From assembly GCA_030280995.1 (NCBI GenBank), contig JASXTE010000014.1, positions 29,048,150 to 29,112,149 of the forward strand: a stretch of 64,000 nt of DNA. Direction: 5' to 3'. Position 1 is the first letter of the stretch, and the number at the start of each line of letters is the position of its first letter. The notes under the pieces are model-generated. The model was not told the DNA's origin. It saw only the letters and a list, made by a program, of their open reading frames with translations, and ran no database searches. The position numbers and the translations under genes are program-made. Positions 24,783-35,749 of this stretch are shown in pieces. The DNA is from Hemileia vastatrix (Eukaryota > Basidiomycota > Pucciniomycetes > Pucciniales > Zaghouaniaceae).

Positions 24783-25866
24783 TGTGGTCTTCCAACATTT
24801 GCAGAGGCCTTTGTTGGGCTGTTTGGTGCTGTTTTGGTATGTCTTAATTGATATTGGTTGAATAAATGGGTATTTTTCTGGATTTATTCAGTGAATATTG
24901 AGACTATGGGTATGTAAGTAAAACCATTGGATAGCCCCGGATTTTCTGTAAATTTTATGTCCTCATGAAATTATTCATATTCTAAGTTTTAAGAGGTCAT
25001 TTCCTCATCTTTCATTTCTAAAAGATAGCTGTTTAATTTTGTTTTTTGTGTTTTACAGACTAACCTTAAGTCTTAGGGTTAAATGCTTTGTACCATTAAG
25101 TAGATCTAATTTGGCTCTATATTTTATGTCCCAATGTTTTCATAGCTTAATTTTGTGTTTTACTGGTTTTAGTAGTCATGGTGAATTTTTCAAATTATTT
25201 TGAGCTTTGTTGGAGGTTTTTGGTTGTTTTCTGGCTTCAGGGAGGTCTGGCCCTTCTAGGCAAGCCGCCTGCCCGCCTTTGTTATAGAAGTCTGGGAAGC
25301 GCTTCTAGAGGGTTTTTATTCAATTTGGCTTCCAAAAGCGCCAAATTTGCTGCTGTGCATGGATTTTTTAGATGGTGGTATGTGTGTACATACTGAATAA
25401 GACTGTTTGAGGCAACTTCAATTATCATAAAACCATCCAGAGGTGATATCATTGTTCTCACTCAGTTTTAACCATTTTTTTGCCACAATTGGCTGTGTTT
25501 GTTGCAAGGTTAGTTCTTCATTTAACTCAAATTTGGAAACTGGCTTCTCTAGTGTACTTTAAAACCTGAATCATTTATTATTGCTTATTCCTGTACAACA
25601 AGTGCACAGTGTTTTGTTTTTCTGGTGTGGATCTTTTTGCATTTAAGGTTTCAGGTTCTTTGGTTCTCAGTAGTATGCTATTGGCAACTTTCTTGACTTG
25701 TAAAGCAGTCAAGAAGTGTTTTGGAAGGGGTATAGTAACAGTCTCTAATTTTCTGTAGCAAATAAATCTCACCTGGTATTTCTTAAAGGGACAGGGGTTT
25801 TTCTCTCCAGTTTTACTCCGTTTCCCTTGTTCAAGGCCTATAGCTAGTACTATAGGATTGTCTACA
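24783..25866 (+). repeat. Element C 5' LTR
   Basis: The LTR begins TGTGGTCTTCCAACATTTGC and ends CTATAGGATTGTCTACA. It is the reverse complement of the B LTR with scattered differences and is 1084 bp long. The open frame 25178-25396 is incidental. The LTR is followed at 25871 by a primer binding site. Confidence 0.9.
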
Positions 25867-25870
25867 CTTC

Positions 25871-25887
25871 TGGAGCCCAACTTGGGG
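25871..25887 (+). promoter_or_regulatory. Element C primer binding site
   Basis: TGGAGCCCAACTTGGGG lies four bases after the LTR. It resembles TGGCGCCCAACGTGGGG at the same place in element D, with two changes, and would pair with a tRNA 3' end. The tRNA identity is not assigned. Confidence 0.7.
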
Positions 25888-25972
25888 TGAGGATTTGTTA
25901 GCTTTTGGACTTTCTGTTACTTTTGCACTCTCTTCTGTGGTTGTAAATTGGTTTTCTGGAATCTATTGGACC

Positions 25973-26950
25973 ATGGCTTCTGGAACCACTTTCTCTAGTG
26001 GTGGTAGTGACACTTTTGGTGCTACTGAAGATGGAAATCCTGCTTTTTCTGTTAGGCCTTCTTTGAGGATTAAGTCCTGGAAGGGGCCTATTTTTTTGGG
26101 GGAGGATGTGAAGTTGTTTCTGGAGCTGTTTGAGGCTTCTGGGAATGTGGATGGTGCTTCTCACTTGGATATGGTGAAGCAAGTCATCTTCTACATTGGT
26201 GACATAGTTCTGGTGAGGGAAGTAGCTGCTATGGAGGGTTAAAGGAGGAAAGATTTGAAAAAATTATGTCTGCAGATGACGGAAAGGTAGGAATCCAGGT
26301 ACTCTATGGTGGATCTCAATATGATTGCTAGTGAATTTAAATCTTATGGAGGTGTGAATAACCTCCACATTTATATGAAGTTTCTGGCTCAGTTGGGGCC
26401 AGTGGTAAAATATATGGTGGACATGCAGGAGTTGGAGAGAACTGAATCTGCAAGAGATATTTTCTGGTCTAATCTGGCCGGGAATGTCAGAATTTATGTT
26501 TTGAAGAAGTTGGCTAGGAAGGACAAGATGAAGGTTCTTCCTAATGGAAATCAGAAATTTCCTTCTCTATCTGTGGTGAAGGATTTTTTGGAGGGACATC
26601 TGAAACTATTGGCAGTGGATTCTTGCCAGGAGGCTAGCACTAAATATGTTAGCAAGGTCAGTGAAGCATTGGCTGAAGATGTGGAGGAGTCCAGAAAGAA
26701 GGAAGTGGTGAACAAGGTGAAGGCTCATGAGAAGCCTGGAGGTGGACCCTGTAGTGGAGCAGTTGGCTGATTTAACCATAAAGCTACATATTTTTGTTCA
26801 GGAGGCTCAGAAGGCCAATAAGACTCCTTCTCAGCCTAGAGATTTTGATAGGAGTGTTGGTAGGAGTGATCACTGGGTCTGCTCTTTTTGCAGAAGGAAG
26901 AGCCATAAGTCCAATGATTGTTGGGCACTGAATAGGGAAGTATCTTAAGG
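25973..26950 (+). pseudogene. Element C gag, broken
   Basis: The start at 25973 gives MASGTTFSSGG, then SLRIKSWKGPIFLGEDVKLF and VDGASHLDMVKQV, matching D's Gag (SWDGPKFDGEEVKWF, VDGASHVDMVKQV). Stops or shifts occur at about 26240 and 26770. Fragments continue at 26306-26770 and 26727-26948. The last carries a CCHC zinc knuckle (CSFCRRKSHKSNDC, pattern CX2CX4HX4C). Gag would package element RNA; this copy cannot make a complete protein. Confidence 0.8.
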
Positions 26951-28170
26951 TAAGGTTCAATTGGTTAGGAAAGTTTTCAAGTTCCCAGATGGTTCTTTTG
27001 GAAGCCTAATGATGGTCAGGCTCCAGTGGACTTGGTATGGAGGAGACATAATGTCAACTCAAGGAGGCCAAAATTTGAGGAGTTACCTAATAAGGCTTCT
27101 TCTTCTGGTAAAGGTGGAGATGATGGAAAGGGAAAGGGAAAGGTAAAGGAGGCTAATAGGGTCTCATTTACATCTTCCTTTGGTGGTTGGAGTTGTATTC
27201 TTGTGGTGGAAAGTCAAGTGGTGAATGCTTGGCTGGTGTTTATGGTGTAGAAGCAGGAAAGGAGAGATGGCCAAAGAGAAGTTTTCAGGCCCAGCCAAAG
27301 CCTAAGATTTAAAAGGTGGATCCTAAGATGAGTGCAGCTAAGAAGAAGTACAGCAAAGAGGAGCTTTATAAAATGCAGAAGGGTATGGAAGATATGTGCC
27401 CCCCTAGTTTTGGAGCATTGGACATGAGTCATGAGCCAATGTCTATGGATGTTGATTCTGAATCTAAAGAGGATATCCCTTTGGCTTCATTGCCAAAGCC
27501 TGCTGGAGTTAGAGGTTCTGGTGATGGATCTGGTTTGATTCCTGTTGATGGAAAATCTGTTGGTGGCTCTGCTCCTCAATAATCTTCTAGGACCAAGGTA
27601 GTGAAGCAAAAAGCTCACAGTGGTTTTTGCTCAAGTTAATGTTATGGACTCTGTCCTAGAAAGGATGAATAAGGGTCAGGCTTCCCTTAATTATGGGGAG
27701 TTTTATGCTATCAGACCTGGCTTGGCAGATAGTCAGAAAAATTTTTTGACCAGGAAAAGGGTTTCTTCTGGGGAGGTAGAATACATTTGTGATTCTGCTT
27801 AAAAATATGGTTAGGGGTTGGAAACTTATTTTTCTGCACCTCTGGGATATGTCAATGTCACTCTGAATGGTAGGAAGGCTAGTGCATTAGTGCTTTTAGG
27901 TTCTCAGATTACCTGATTTCTTTGTTAGAGGCTACTCATTTAGGTCTCCCTATCAAGACAGGAATTGGTGAAAATTTAAGAGTTATTGGTGGTCATGTCA
28001 CTGAATTTATTCAAACAGCTGAATTTGTGAAGCTGGATGCTGTTGGAGCCTATGGGAAGGTTCATTTTTACATTTCTAAAGGCACTGTAAAAGCTTTTTT
28101 GGGTGAGCCATTCTTGATGGATTTTCATGAAATAATTGGCTATCAATTTAATTTAGGAATCAGTTTGTAG
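26951..28170 (+). pseudogene. Element C gag-protease linker and protease, broken
   Basis: Fragments at 26961-27146, 27316-27582, 27620-27802 and 27922-28170 match D's linker (YKMQKGMEDMCPPSFG, EEDIPLASLP type) and protease. The active-site region reads ALVLLGSQIT where D has ALVDSGSQINL, so the catalytic Asp-Ser pair is lost. The C-terminal protease segment (GEPFLMDFHEIIGYQF) is intact. The frame ends at 28170. Confidence 0.75.
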
Positions 28171-31100
28171 CTTACTGGTGAAGATGAAAGGAGACTTGAA
28201 ATGAGGTTATCATCTCCTGGAGTGGATGGTTGGGAGAGAAGGCCTGGTTTGTCTTCAATGTGCCAGTGCATGGATTGTTGTAGGTGAAGAAGTGAAGTTG
28301 GCACTGCCTCTGGTTTTTTGGAGGGTGGCTCAGGCTCTAGTGGGGGTCTGCCTTTTTTAGATTTATGAGGGCTTTTCATCCAAGTGCTACAACCTCTCCT
28401 TAAGATAAGGAAATCCAAGCTTGTAGTAGGTAAGCTCCCTTGGAGATATACCAAGTGGAATTTCAACTTTCTCTTTTTAATTTTTCCCTTCTCTGCAAGT
28501 ATTCTTCAAGTTTTTTATCAAGTATCTGTTCTCCCTCAAAATTTTCAATTATTTTGAATTCAAGTTCAAAAAAGAAGATTGGTTATATATCTTTATTGAA
28601 AGATATGCGGAAAAGCTGTGGAGTGGTGAGATTAGAGTCTAAAAGTAAGTCCTTCCAATTGTGCACTGCTAGGGTTTCTTCTACACCTTTCAAAAACATT
28701 ACCTTTACCACGTCCGTGAGCATTGAGAAAACCCCTGGTTATTTTGGTAGGGTAGAAGAAAACTCAAGAAAAGAAAAAAAATCAAGATAACTGAAGAAAA
28801 TAAAGACAAAAATCTTATGATAATCAAGAAAGAGGAAAATAATTATTTTTGTCACTATCATCAAGATCAATTTTCTAGCCTCCAGCATGAAGTTAAACTG
28901 CATGAAATTTTGAAGAAAGAAGATCAGAAAGATCATTTTTTGGGCCTCCAGCATGAAGAAAACTGCACAAACTCAGAAGATGTGATTCAGATGATGAATC
29001 AAGATTTGAAGATTTAGAAGATGGAAGTGAGGTTGAAGATGTGGAATTGCAGAAAAGTTTTGGAGTGGTGAGATTGGGGTCTAAAAGTAAGTCCTCCAAA
29101 TTGTGAACTGCTAGGGTTTCTTCTACACCTTTCAAAAACATTACCTTGGCCACACATGTGAGCAATGGAGAAACCCTTGGTTTTTGTTCCAGGTCTGGTG
29201 ATGAAAATTTGCTGAAGATACCTCAAGTTGAAGGTGGAGCTGAAAGTATAAGAAGGTAGCACAGAAGATTAGGCCTGTCAATGAGACTATGCCTGTAGGT
29301 TTGAATCCTCCTTTGAAGATACCTCATAGGTCAAGAGATCTGTACTGTAGTCCTCTGGTGAAGAGTCCTCCTAATTTTGTGGAAACTGCTAGAGTGACTG
29401 TGGAAAGTTTGAAAGTTGTTAATTTTGGTCCTGATGGGTGATTTTCTGATGAGGAAAAGAAGTTTTTGTTGCACGTTATTGTGCTGAGGGAGAGAGCGGT
29501 GGCATTTTTTAAAGAGGAAAGGGGTGTGTTGAAATACTCTTATGGGGAACCTTACTTGATTACTGTGGCTTGTCATGAACCTTGGCAGATCAAAACTTAT
29601 CCAATTCCAGCTGCTATTAGGGATAATTTTGTAGAGATTGTTAGGGAAAGAGTCAGGACTGGGTTATATCAACAATCAACATCTAGTTACTCAAGTCTGG
29701 TTTTCTGTGTAAAAAAGAAGAGTGGTAAACTGAGGGTGGTGCATGATCTTAGAGCATTGAATAGAGTCACTATCAAGGATTCAGGGACTCTGCCAAGTGC
29801 AGAAAACTTGGTGGAAGCTTTTTCTGGCAGGGTGTGTTATGGTTTGGGAGATATTATGGGTGGTTATGAAGAAAGGGAACTTCACACTAATTCTGGGCCA
29901 CTTACAACAATTGAGACTCCCCTTGGAAGATTTCAGCTCAATAGATTGCCTCAAGGAGAAACTAATTCAGTAGCAGTATATCAAGCACAAATGGCTTGGA
30001 TTTTACAGGATGAGGTTCCTAATCATGCTGATATTTTTATTGATGATGATGGAATCAAAGGACCTTCCACTGATTATGGAAATGCAGTGCTTAAGGATAA
30101 CCAAAGTATATAGAAATTTGTTTGGGAATATGCAATTACTCTCAAGGGAGTATTGTTTAGGATTAAAGAGGCTGGTTTGACCATTTCTGGGTCAAATTTA
30201 TGTTGTTGTTTTCCTGCTCTGAAAATTCTAGGTCATGTTGTATGTAAGATGGGAAGCAATATGGCAAAGAAAAAAGTTAATAAAATTCAGTCATGGCCAA
30301 GGCCTAAAAATACTACTGAAGTCAGGGTATTTTTCGGGGTTTGTGTGTATGTCCAATTTTTTATTAAAGATTTTTCTTTGTTGGATTAACCTTTAAGGAT
30401 GTTGACCAGGAAAGATGAAAAGTGGGAATGGTCTGAAGAGTGAAGAGGCTTTTCAGAAGTTAAAGAAGTTTGTAGGTGATGATATTATTTTTCACAAGTT
30501 GGATTATAAAGTGGGAGCTGAAAAATTTTATCTGGAAGTGGACTCAAGTTATATTGCTGCTGGTGCTGTGTTGTCTCAGGAAGATAATATTGGGGGGGTC
30601 AGGCCAGTAATGTATGAGTCCGTGGGATTTTATGAGGTTGAATCTAGATATTCTCAACCTAAGTTGGAAGTGTGTGGTGTAGCAAAAATTTTGAAGAAGC
30701 TGAAAACTGTTTTGTGGTGGCAGAAGTTTAAGCTGCAGGTGGATGCAAAATCTCTGTTTCAAATGATCAATACACCTAGTCTTCCAAATGCTCCAATGAC
30801 TAGGTGTGTAGCATTTATTCAGCATTTCTCTTTTGACCAGGTACACAAATCTGGGAAAACCTTTACTATGCCAGATGGATTATCAAAGAGACCACCCATG
30901 GATAAAAATTCAGACTCTAAAGAATTTGATGAAGATTTCCAAGTTGTTTGGCCAGCACAAAGGGTCCTGAAGATTTTTATCTCCTCCCAATTGAGGCTAA
31001 ACTTGATGATTGTTCTCTCCTGCACCAAGAGGTTAAACTGGATGGTTCTGATCTTAATTCTGGTTATCAGGATGTTTTTTTTGATGAAGATGGGACCGTC

Positions 31101-31788
31101 GTTTTGCATGGCTCAAATATATATAATGGTGTTTTTGTTAGTGAACTGGATTCTCTTAAGATTCATTGGAAGGGAAAGGATGTACCAAAGTTTAAGGACT
31201 GATGTCCTGGAGGGGCTGGTGGTGTTGCTCATGTGTACACTAGAGATTTTGATGATAGTGTTGTACCCTTGGATGTTGTTTTGTTGTATTTTTAAGATGA
31301 GACCCGGGGTCAGACTGGGTTTTATTTTACTATTGTTGAATATCTGTTAACCTTGCAGAGGACAGATATTTGTGATGATTATACTTGAGTTGAAATCATG
31401 AAGAGGAGTCCTGGCTTCTATGTGTCAGGAAGGAAGTTGATGAGGAGGAGAAACACAAATCCTCAAGTGGTGGTAACTCAGAAGAAGGTTCAAGAGTTGG
31501 TTTTGAAGTCTTTGTATGAAGCCCTTGGTCATAGAGGCTTTATAGAGACTTATAGGAGAGTAGCTGATAGATTTTTGTGGTCAGGTAAGAAGTTGGCTGT
31601 GCAGGGTTGGGTTAAATCTTGTGAAGAATTTCAAAGAAGAAGTCACTTGAAACCTAAAGATGTTGGCTGTGCTACTGGTGAAATAACTGTGTTTGGAAGA
31701 GTCAGTCTGGATGCTGTTTATATTAAAGAGTGCAGGTATAAATACTTGATTGTTGCCAGGGATTATTTTTTTGGTTGTGTTGAGGCGG
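28171..31788 (+). pseudogene. Element C pol, left part (RT, RNase H, integrase start), broken
   Basis: After a spacer with an internal duplication (about 28610-28735 repeated at 29045-29170, sharing CCTTTCAAAAACATTACC), RT starts in the frame 29466-30113. Landmarks are SYSSLVFCVKKKSGKLRVVHDLRALNR, LPQGETNSVAVYQAQMAW and FIDDDGIKGPSTDYG. Connection and RNase H lie in 30153-30389 and 30415-31350 (YLEVDSSYIAAGAVLS). The integrase zinc domain is in 31398-31796 (YEALGHRGFIETYRRV, with CEEF in place of CEEC). Element D enters within the integrase core after GCVEA. Class I hairpins recur near 28880 and 28950. Confidence 0.85.
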
Positions 31789-32962
31789 TGTGGTAGCCTA
31801 AAGTTTAGAACGGCACCTAAATAAGTAAATGGAGTTATTACGGCATGCAAGATTGGCGTTATTATTTTTATTTTTTATATATAAAAGTGTTTTATTTAAT
31901 TTATTGGAGTTTAAAATATGAAGAAATTGGTCACGAGCGAATGCCTGCACAAATACAATTTATTTTACGGAGAAAACTTATTTTTACGGTCTGAAAATTT
32001 ATAAGTATCAAGTCGAGTAACTCAAGAACCTTGGGAAATTTTCCCAGAATTTTTACTATTTTTCTTATATTTTTAAATGAATTTTAAAGTTTTATAGAAA
32101 TATTTACGTTTTCAAAAATTACTTAACTTTGGTGAATTTTCACGGGGTAATTAGAGCTGCGCAGACTACGAAAATTAGTTTGGTATGTAAAGGGGAAGTA
32201 GTTCTATTATGTGTAATTTTTCTAGATTTTTTTATTATAGTTTTAAGGTTCTAATTGAGTCCGGAAGTCCGGACGGACTCCGTTTCGACTCCGTACGGAC
32301 TCCGTACGGACTCCGCTTTGACTCCGTACGGACTCTGTTCCGGCTCCGTACAGACTCCGTACGGGCTCCGGATTGACTCTGGAAGAGCTCTGGAGGGGAA
32401 AACTTAGGCACGTGACTGGGAATACTTAAGCGCTTCTCAAACTCGAAATTGAAAGGGGGGACACATCATACAGCTTAATCATTGACCACCACAGTCTCAT
32501 TTTTTATTACTCAACAAATTAAAATAACTTGTAATACCCTTATAACATTATTATTTTTTACATAACATCTTAGAAATACAATTCAACAGTTTAAATAACA
32601 CTTCATACAGGGTATCTTTAGAAAGGTCTTCATCGCTGGGACTTGATTATTGCTGTCTCATAAAAATTGAAATTATTATAAAAACATAAAAGTCAATCTT
32701 TTCAGATCTTTCACTGGTACACCTTAATTGTTGTTATCAGTATTTCTTTATCAACAGCCACGATCATTTAATCTCAATAAGCGTTAATTATTTTAGAGTT
32801 TCATTATTTTTATCAATCAGATCTAAGTAGATTGGTTAGCTTAGTGATTTAGAACACCTACTTTGTTATTTTTATTGGAAGGACGGGGTTTTCAGCTAAA
32901 TCCATATATCTCCTCCGGATTCTGCTTACAGCAAGGCGACTGTAAGAGTTTACCTTACCATA
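31789..32962 (+). repeat. Element D 5' LTR
   Basis: The LTR begins TGTGGTAGCCTAAAG and ends CTTACCATA. The TA rather than CA end is fixed by the GCGG and GTGT target duplications of two independent insertions. It is 1174 bp long. At about 32255-32395 it contains CG-rich tandem ACTCCGTACGG-type units, three to four of them forming the palindrome TCCGTACGGA. The LTR supplies the promoter, although no single TATA box stands out. Confidence 0.9.
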
Positions 32963-32964
32963 GT

Positions 32965-32981
32965 TGGCGCCCAACGTGGGG
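32965..32981 (+). promoter_or_regulatory. Element D primer binding site
   Basis: TGGCGCCCAACGTGGGG starts two bases after the 5' LTR, the expected place and form for a tRNA-primed minus-strand start. Which tRNA is not determined. Confidence 0.85.
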
Positions 32982-33033
32982 TTTGATTTCTCTAGCTTTC
33001 TTTAAAAGACTTACTTGGATCAAGAACGTTATT

Positions 33034-33097
33034 AGCCTGCAAGAGGCTTATTCTCTGGAACTCTAATTGGATTTTTGTTATTGGCCTGCAAGAGGCT
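33034..33097 (+). other. Two leader hairpins of element D
   Basis: AGCCT-GCAAG-AGGCT at 33034-33048 and GGCCT-GCAAG-AGGCT at 33083-33097 (the second with a G-U pair) lie between PBS and the gag ATG. A duplicated short hairpin in a leader is a plausible packaging or dimerisation signal; this is inference. Confidence 0.5.
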
Positions 33098-33139
33098 TGT
33101 TATTTTATCGATTGTTAACGCTTTTCATTACTTATTGGG

Positions 33140-34099
33140 ATGTCTTCTTCTGCTGTTGCTTCTGGATCTTCTAACCCTCTTACTCCCTCAGTTAGAATTG
33201 TTTCTTGGGATGGCCCAAAGTTTGATGGGGAGGAGGTTAAATGGTTCATTAGCAGGTATGAAGCTGCTGCTGCTGTTGATGGTGCTTCCCATGTGGATAT
33301 GGTGAAGCAAGTTAGGTTTTTTATTGCTGATAGGGAGGTGGAAAAAGAGGTTATTGCTATGCAGGCATTCAAAGACAAGGATTGGGTTAAGCTTTCTAAA
33401 GCTATGGTTGATAGATGGGGTGTTAGGTTTACTATGATGGACCTCAATAAAATTGTTGGAGACTGGCAAGCAAAAGGTGGTGTTTCTTCTATGGCTGACT
33501 TCAAAAAGCTCTGTGTTCATTTTGATGAAGTGGTGGAATATCTCATACTGGTGGACGAGTTAGTGCATGAGAACCAAGCAAAAGATTTGTTTTGGTCAGC
33601 ATGCAGCAGGGATATTCGTATGGACGTCTTGAAGGATCTTTCAAGAAAAGATTTGATGAAGGAACTGCCTAATGGTGAGCAGAAACTGCCGGCTCTGGAG
33701 GTTATCAAGGACAACATTCAAGCCCATCTAAAGTTATTGGCGTTGGACAAATATCAAGAGTCATGCACTCAATATGTTAGCAAGGTTAGCGAAGTTTTGG
33801 CCGAAAATAACGATATTATGGTCAAAGCCCAGGAGGCCAAGAAGGCTCAAATGGGATTACCTGCTGCTAAAGTTGAGGGTAATGTAGATAATAAGATGGT
33901 CGATCACCTGGCCGATTTAACTAAACAATTAAAAATATTTGTTCAAGAAACCCAGAAGGCCAATAAGGCCCCAATCGCTTCTTCGTCGACGTCGACTTCT
34001 TATCAGTCTAGAGGTTATGAACGTCGAAATTATAATGGCAATAACAACGGTAACCGCTTCCCAGGCAATGGGAGAAATGGTGGGAATGGTGGTAATTGA
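33140..34099 (+). CDS. gag: Element D Gag, N-terminal 319 residues up to an in-frame UGA
   Basis: Starts at the ATG at 33140, after the leader. Residues about 15-170 form the Gag fold seen also in C (VRIVSWDGPKFDGEEVKWF, VDGASHVDMVKQV, later LFWSACSRDIRMDVL). A Lys/Gln-rich helical part follows (QLKIFVQETQKANKAP), then an Asn/Gly-rich tail. The frame stops at TGA 34097-34099. The next codons in the same frame encode YRGGYDEPKV and then the zinc knuckle, so the stop falls inside what should be one Gag. It may be a TGG to TGA mutation or a readthrough site. Gag forms the particle that packages the RNA in the cytoplasm. Confidence 0.85.
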   Translation: MSSSAVASGSSNPLTPSVRIVSWDGPKFDGEEVKWFISRYEAAAAVDGASHVDMVKQVRFFIADREVEKEVIAMQAFKDKDWVKLSKAMVDRWGVRFTMMDLNKIVGDWQAKGGVSSMADFKKLCVHFDEVVEYLILVDELVHENQAKDLFWSACSRDIRMDVLKDLSRKDLMKELPNGEQKLPALEVIKDNIQAHLKLLALDKYQESCTQYVSKVSEVLAENNDIMVKAQEAKKAQMGLPAAKVEGNVDNKMVDHLADLTKQLKIFVQETQKANKAPIASSSTSTSYQSRGYERRNYNGNNNGNRFPGNGRNGGNGGN

Positions 34100-35749
34100 T
34101 ATAGAGGTGGCTACGATGAGCCAAAGGTTTGCTCCTATTGTAATAGGAGAGGGCACAGAGCAACAGTTTGTTTTGCTCTTGATAAGGATATGGATGCTGG
34201 GCGAGTTTTATTTGATGGTAAAGTTTATAAATTTCCCGATGGTTTGTTCATCAAGCCCAGTGATGGACAGTCTCCTTCTGATTTGTCAAGAAGAAGTTTA
34301 ACGGCTGAAAGGAGAGCCAGATTTGAAGAGGTGACGGATGAAGATGTTAATGCCAGGAGTGGCAAAAATGGTAATGGTAATGGTGGTAAAGCTGACAAGG
34401 GCAAGGAGAAAGAGGTCAGTAAAGCCACATTTTCTACTTCTTTTGGTGGTTTAGAGCTGGCGACGGTTGCCCAGGTGGAGGGTAGCTGTATGGCTGGCGA
34501 ATATGATGTTAATGCTGCTAGAAGAGCAGCTGCTACTAAGGCGAAAAGTAGCATTCAGAGCCAATTGAGGGCTAATCCTGGCAAGGCCAATAACAAAGTG
34601 AACCCTTACTCTAAGGACAAGAATTCTAGTGCTCAAACTGCCGCCAACAAATTGAACCCTTACTCTAAGGACGAATTATATAAAATGCAGAAGGGGATTG
34701 CTGATATGGGGCCCCCTAGTTATGGCAAGTTTGATTTAAATGGTGAGCCTATGCCAGAGGATGATTCGGATTCTGAGGAGGACGTACCGTTGGCGTCTCT
34801 ACCCAGACCAAGTTTTAGCGGTCCCATCCCAATGGAGGGAGTAAGAAGGACTAGCGATGGATCAGGATTAGTGCAAGAAGCTGGTGACGGAGTTAGGGTT
34901 ATAGAACGTGAAGATGTTATAATGGGGGGTGAAGATGGCTCAGTTGGACCTCAAGAGGTACCCAGGGCCAAGGTTGTTAAATCAAAGGTCCAGTATGAGC
35001 GGCCAGTAGTTTCCGGTCAAGCTAATGCGATGGACGCAGTTTTGAATAGGGTGAATCAACTTCAGATTCCCTTATCTTTGGGGGAGTTATTTACGATTAG
35101 TCCGGCACTTTCTGAAAAGCAAAAGAAGCATTTGACGAGGCGTCGGGTTTCCACTGGAGAGGTGGAATATATTTGTGAAAATGCTGAAAAGTTTGGGGAA
35201 GATGTAGATACACATTTTTCCGCTCCCCTGGGTTACCTGGTGGTAACTCTAAATGGTAAAGAAGTAAAGGCCTTGGTCGATTCAGGGTCTCAAATTAATT
35301 TAATTTCATTGGAGCAAGCGACAAGTATAGGCTTGCCAATTAAAAGTGGAACTGGGGGAAACCTCAGAGATATTGGAGGGCATGCAACAGAGCTGATGGG
35401 TACTGCTGAGCATGTCAGGTTAGGCATTGGTGGATCTGTTGGTAAGGTTCACTTCTATGTGGCCAGAGGAGCAGTCAAAACTGTTCTTGGTGGTCCTTTT
35501 TTGATGGATTTTGAGGCCAGGATAGGGTATCAAGCTGGCATGGGGATTAGTTTGGAGATCACTGGTGAAGATATGCGGAGGTTACATATGCGGTTAGCGC
35601 CTCCTGGAGATGAAGGTTGGGAAACACGGCCAGGGATTACTACTCTGTGCCAGTGTTGTGTTTGCACCAAGAAGCGGCATATAAAACGGACGGCTTCTGG
35701 TGAATTATGTTTGTTGGAAAGGGATGAATGCCCTCATTTTTTGGGGTAG
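34100..35749 (+). CDS. Element D Gag zinc knuckle, linker and aspartic protease
   Basis: Open in the gag frame right after the UGA; the first ATG is at 34190. Codons just after the stop give the CCHC knuckle CSYCNRRGHRATVC (CX2CX4HX4C). An acidic, Lys/Gly-rich linker follows, with two NPYSKD repeats and DSDSEEDVPLASLPRP. The protease lies near 35230-35550, with its active site in KALVDSGSQINLIS and the C-terminal half in LGGPFLMDFEARIGYQ. A Cys-rich end (CQCCVCTKKRH) precedes the stop TAG at 35747. If the UGA is not read through, translation would need the 34190 ATG and the knuckle would be lost. Confidence 0.85.
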   Translation, partial: YRGGYDEPKVCSYCNRRGHRATVCFALDKDMDAGRVLFDGKVYKFPDGLFIKPSDGQSPSDLSRRSLTAERRARFEEVTDEDVNARSGKNGNGNGGKADKGKEKEVSKATFSTSFGGLELATVAQVEGSCMAGEYDVNAARRAAATKAKSSIQSQLRANPGKANNKVNPYSKDKNSSAQTAANKLNPYSKDELYKMQKGIADMGPPSYGKFDLNGEPMPEDDSDSEEDVPLASLPRPSFSGPIPMEGVRRTSDGSGLVQEAGDGVRVIEREDVIMGGEDGSVGPQEVPRAKVVKSKVQYERPVVSGQANAMDAVLNRVNQLQIPLSLGELFTISPALSEKQKKHLTRRRVSTGEVEYICENAEKFGEDVDTHFSAPLGYLVVTLNGKEVKALVDSGSQINLISLEQATSIGLPIKSGTGGNLRDIGGHATELMGTAEHVRLGIGGSVGKVHFYVARGAVKTVLGGPFLMDFEARIGYQAGMGISLEITGEDMRRLHMRLAPPGDEGWETRPGITTLCQCCVCTKKRHIKRTASGELCLLERDECPHFLG

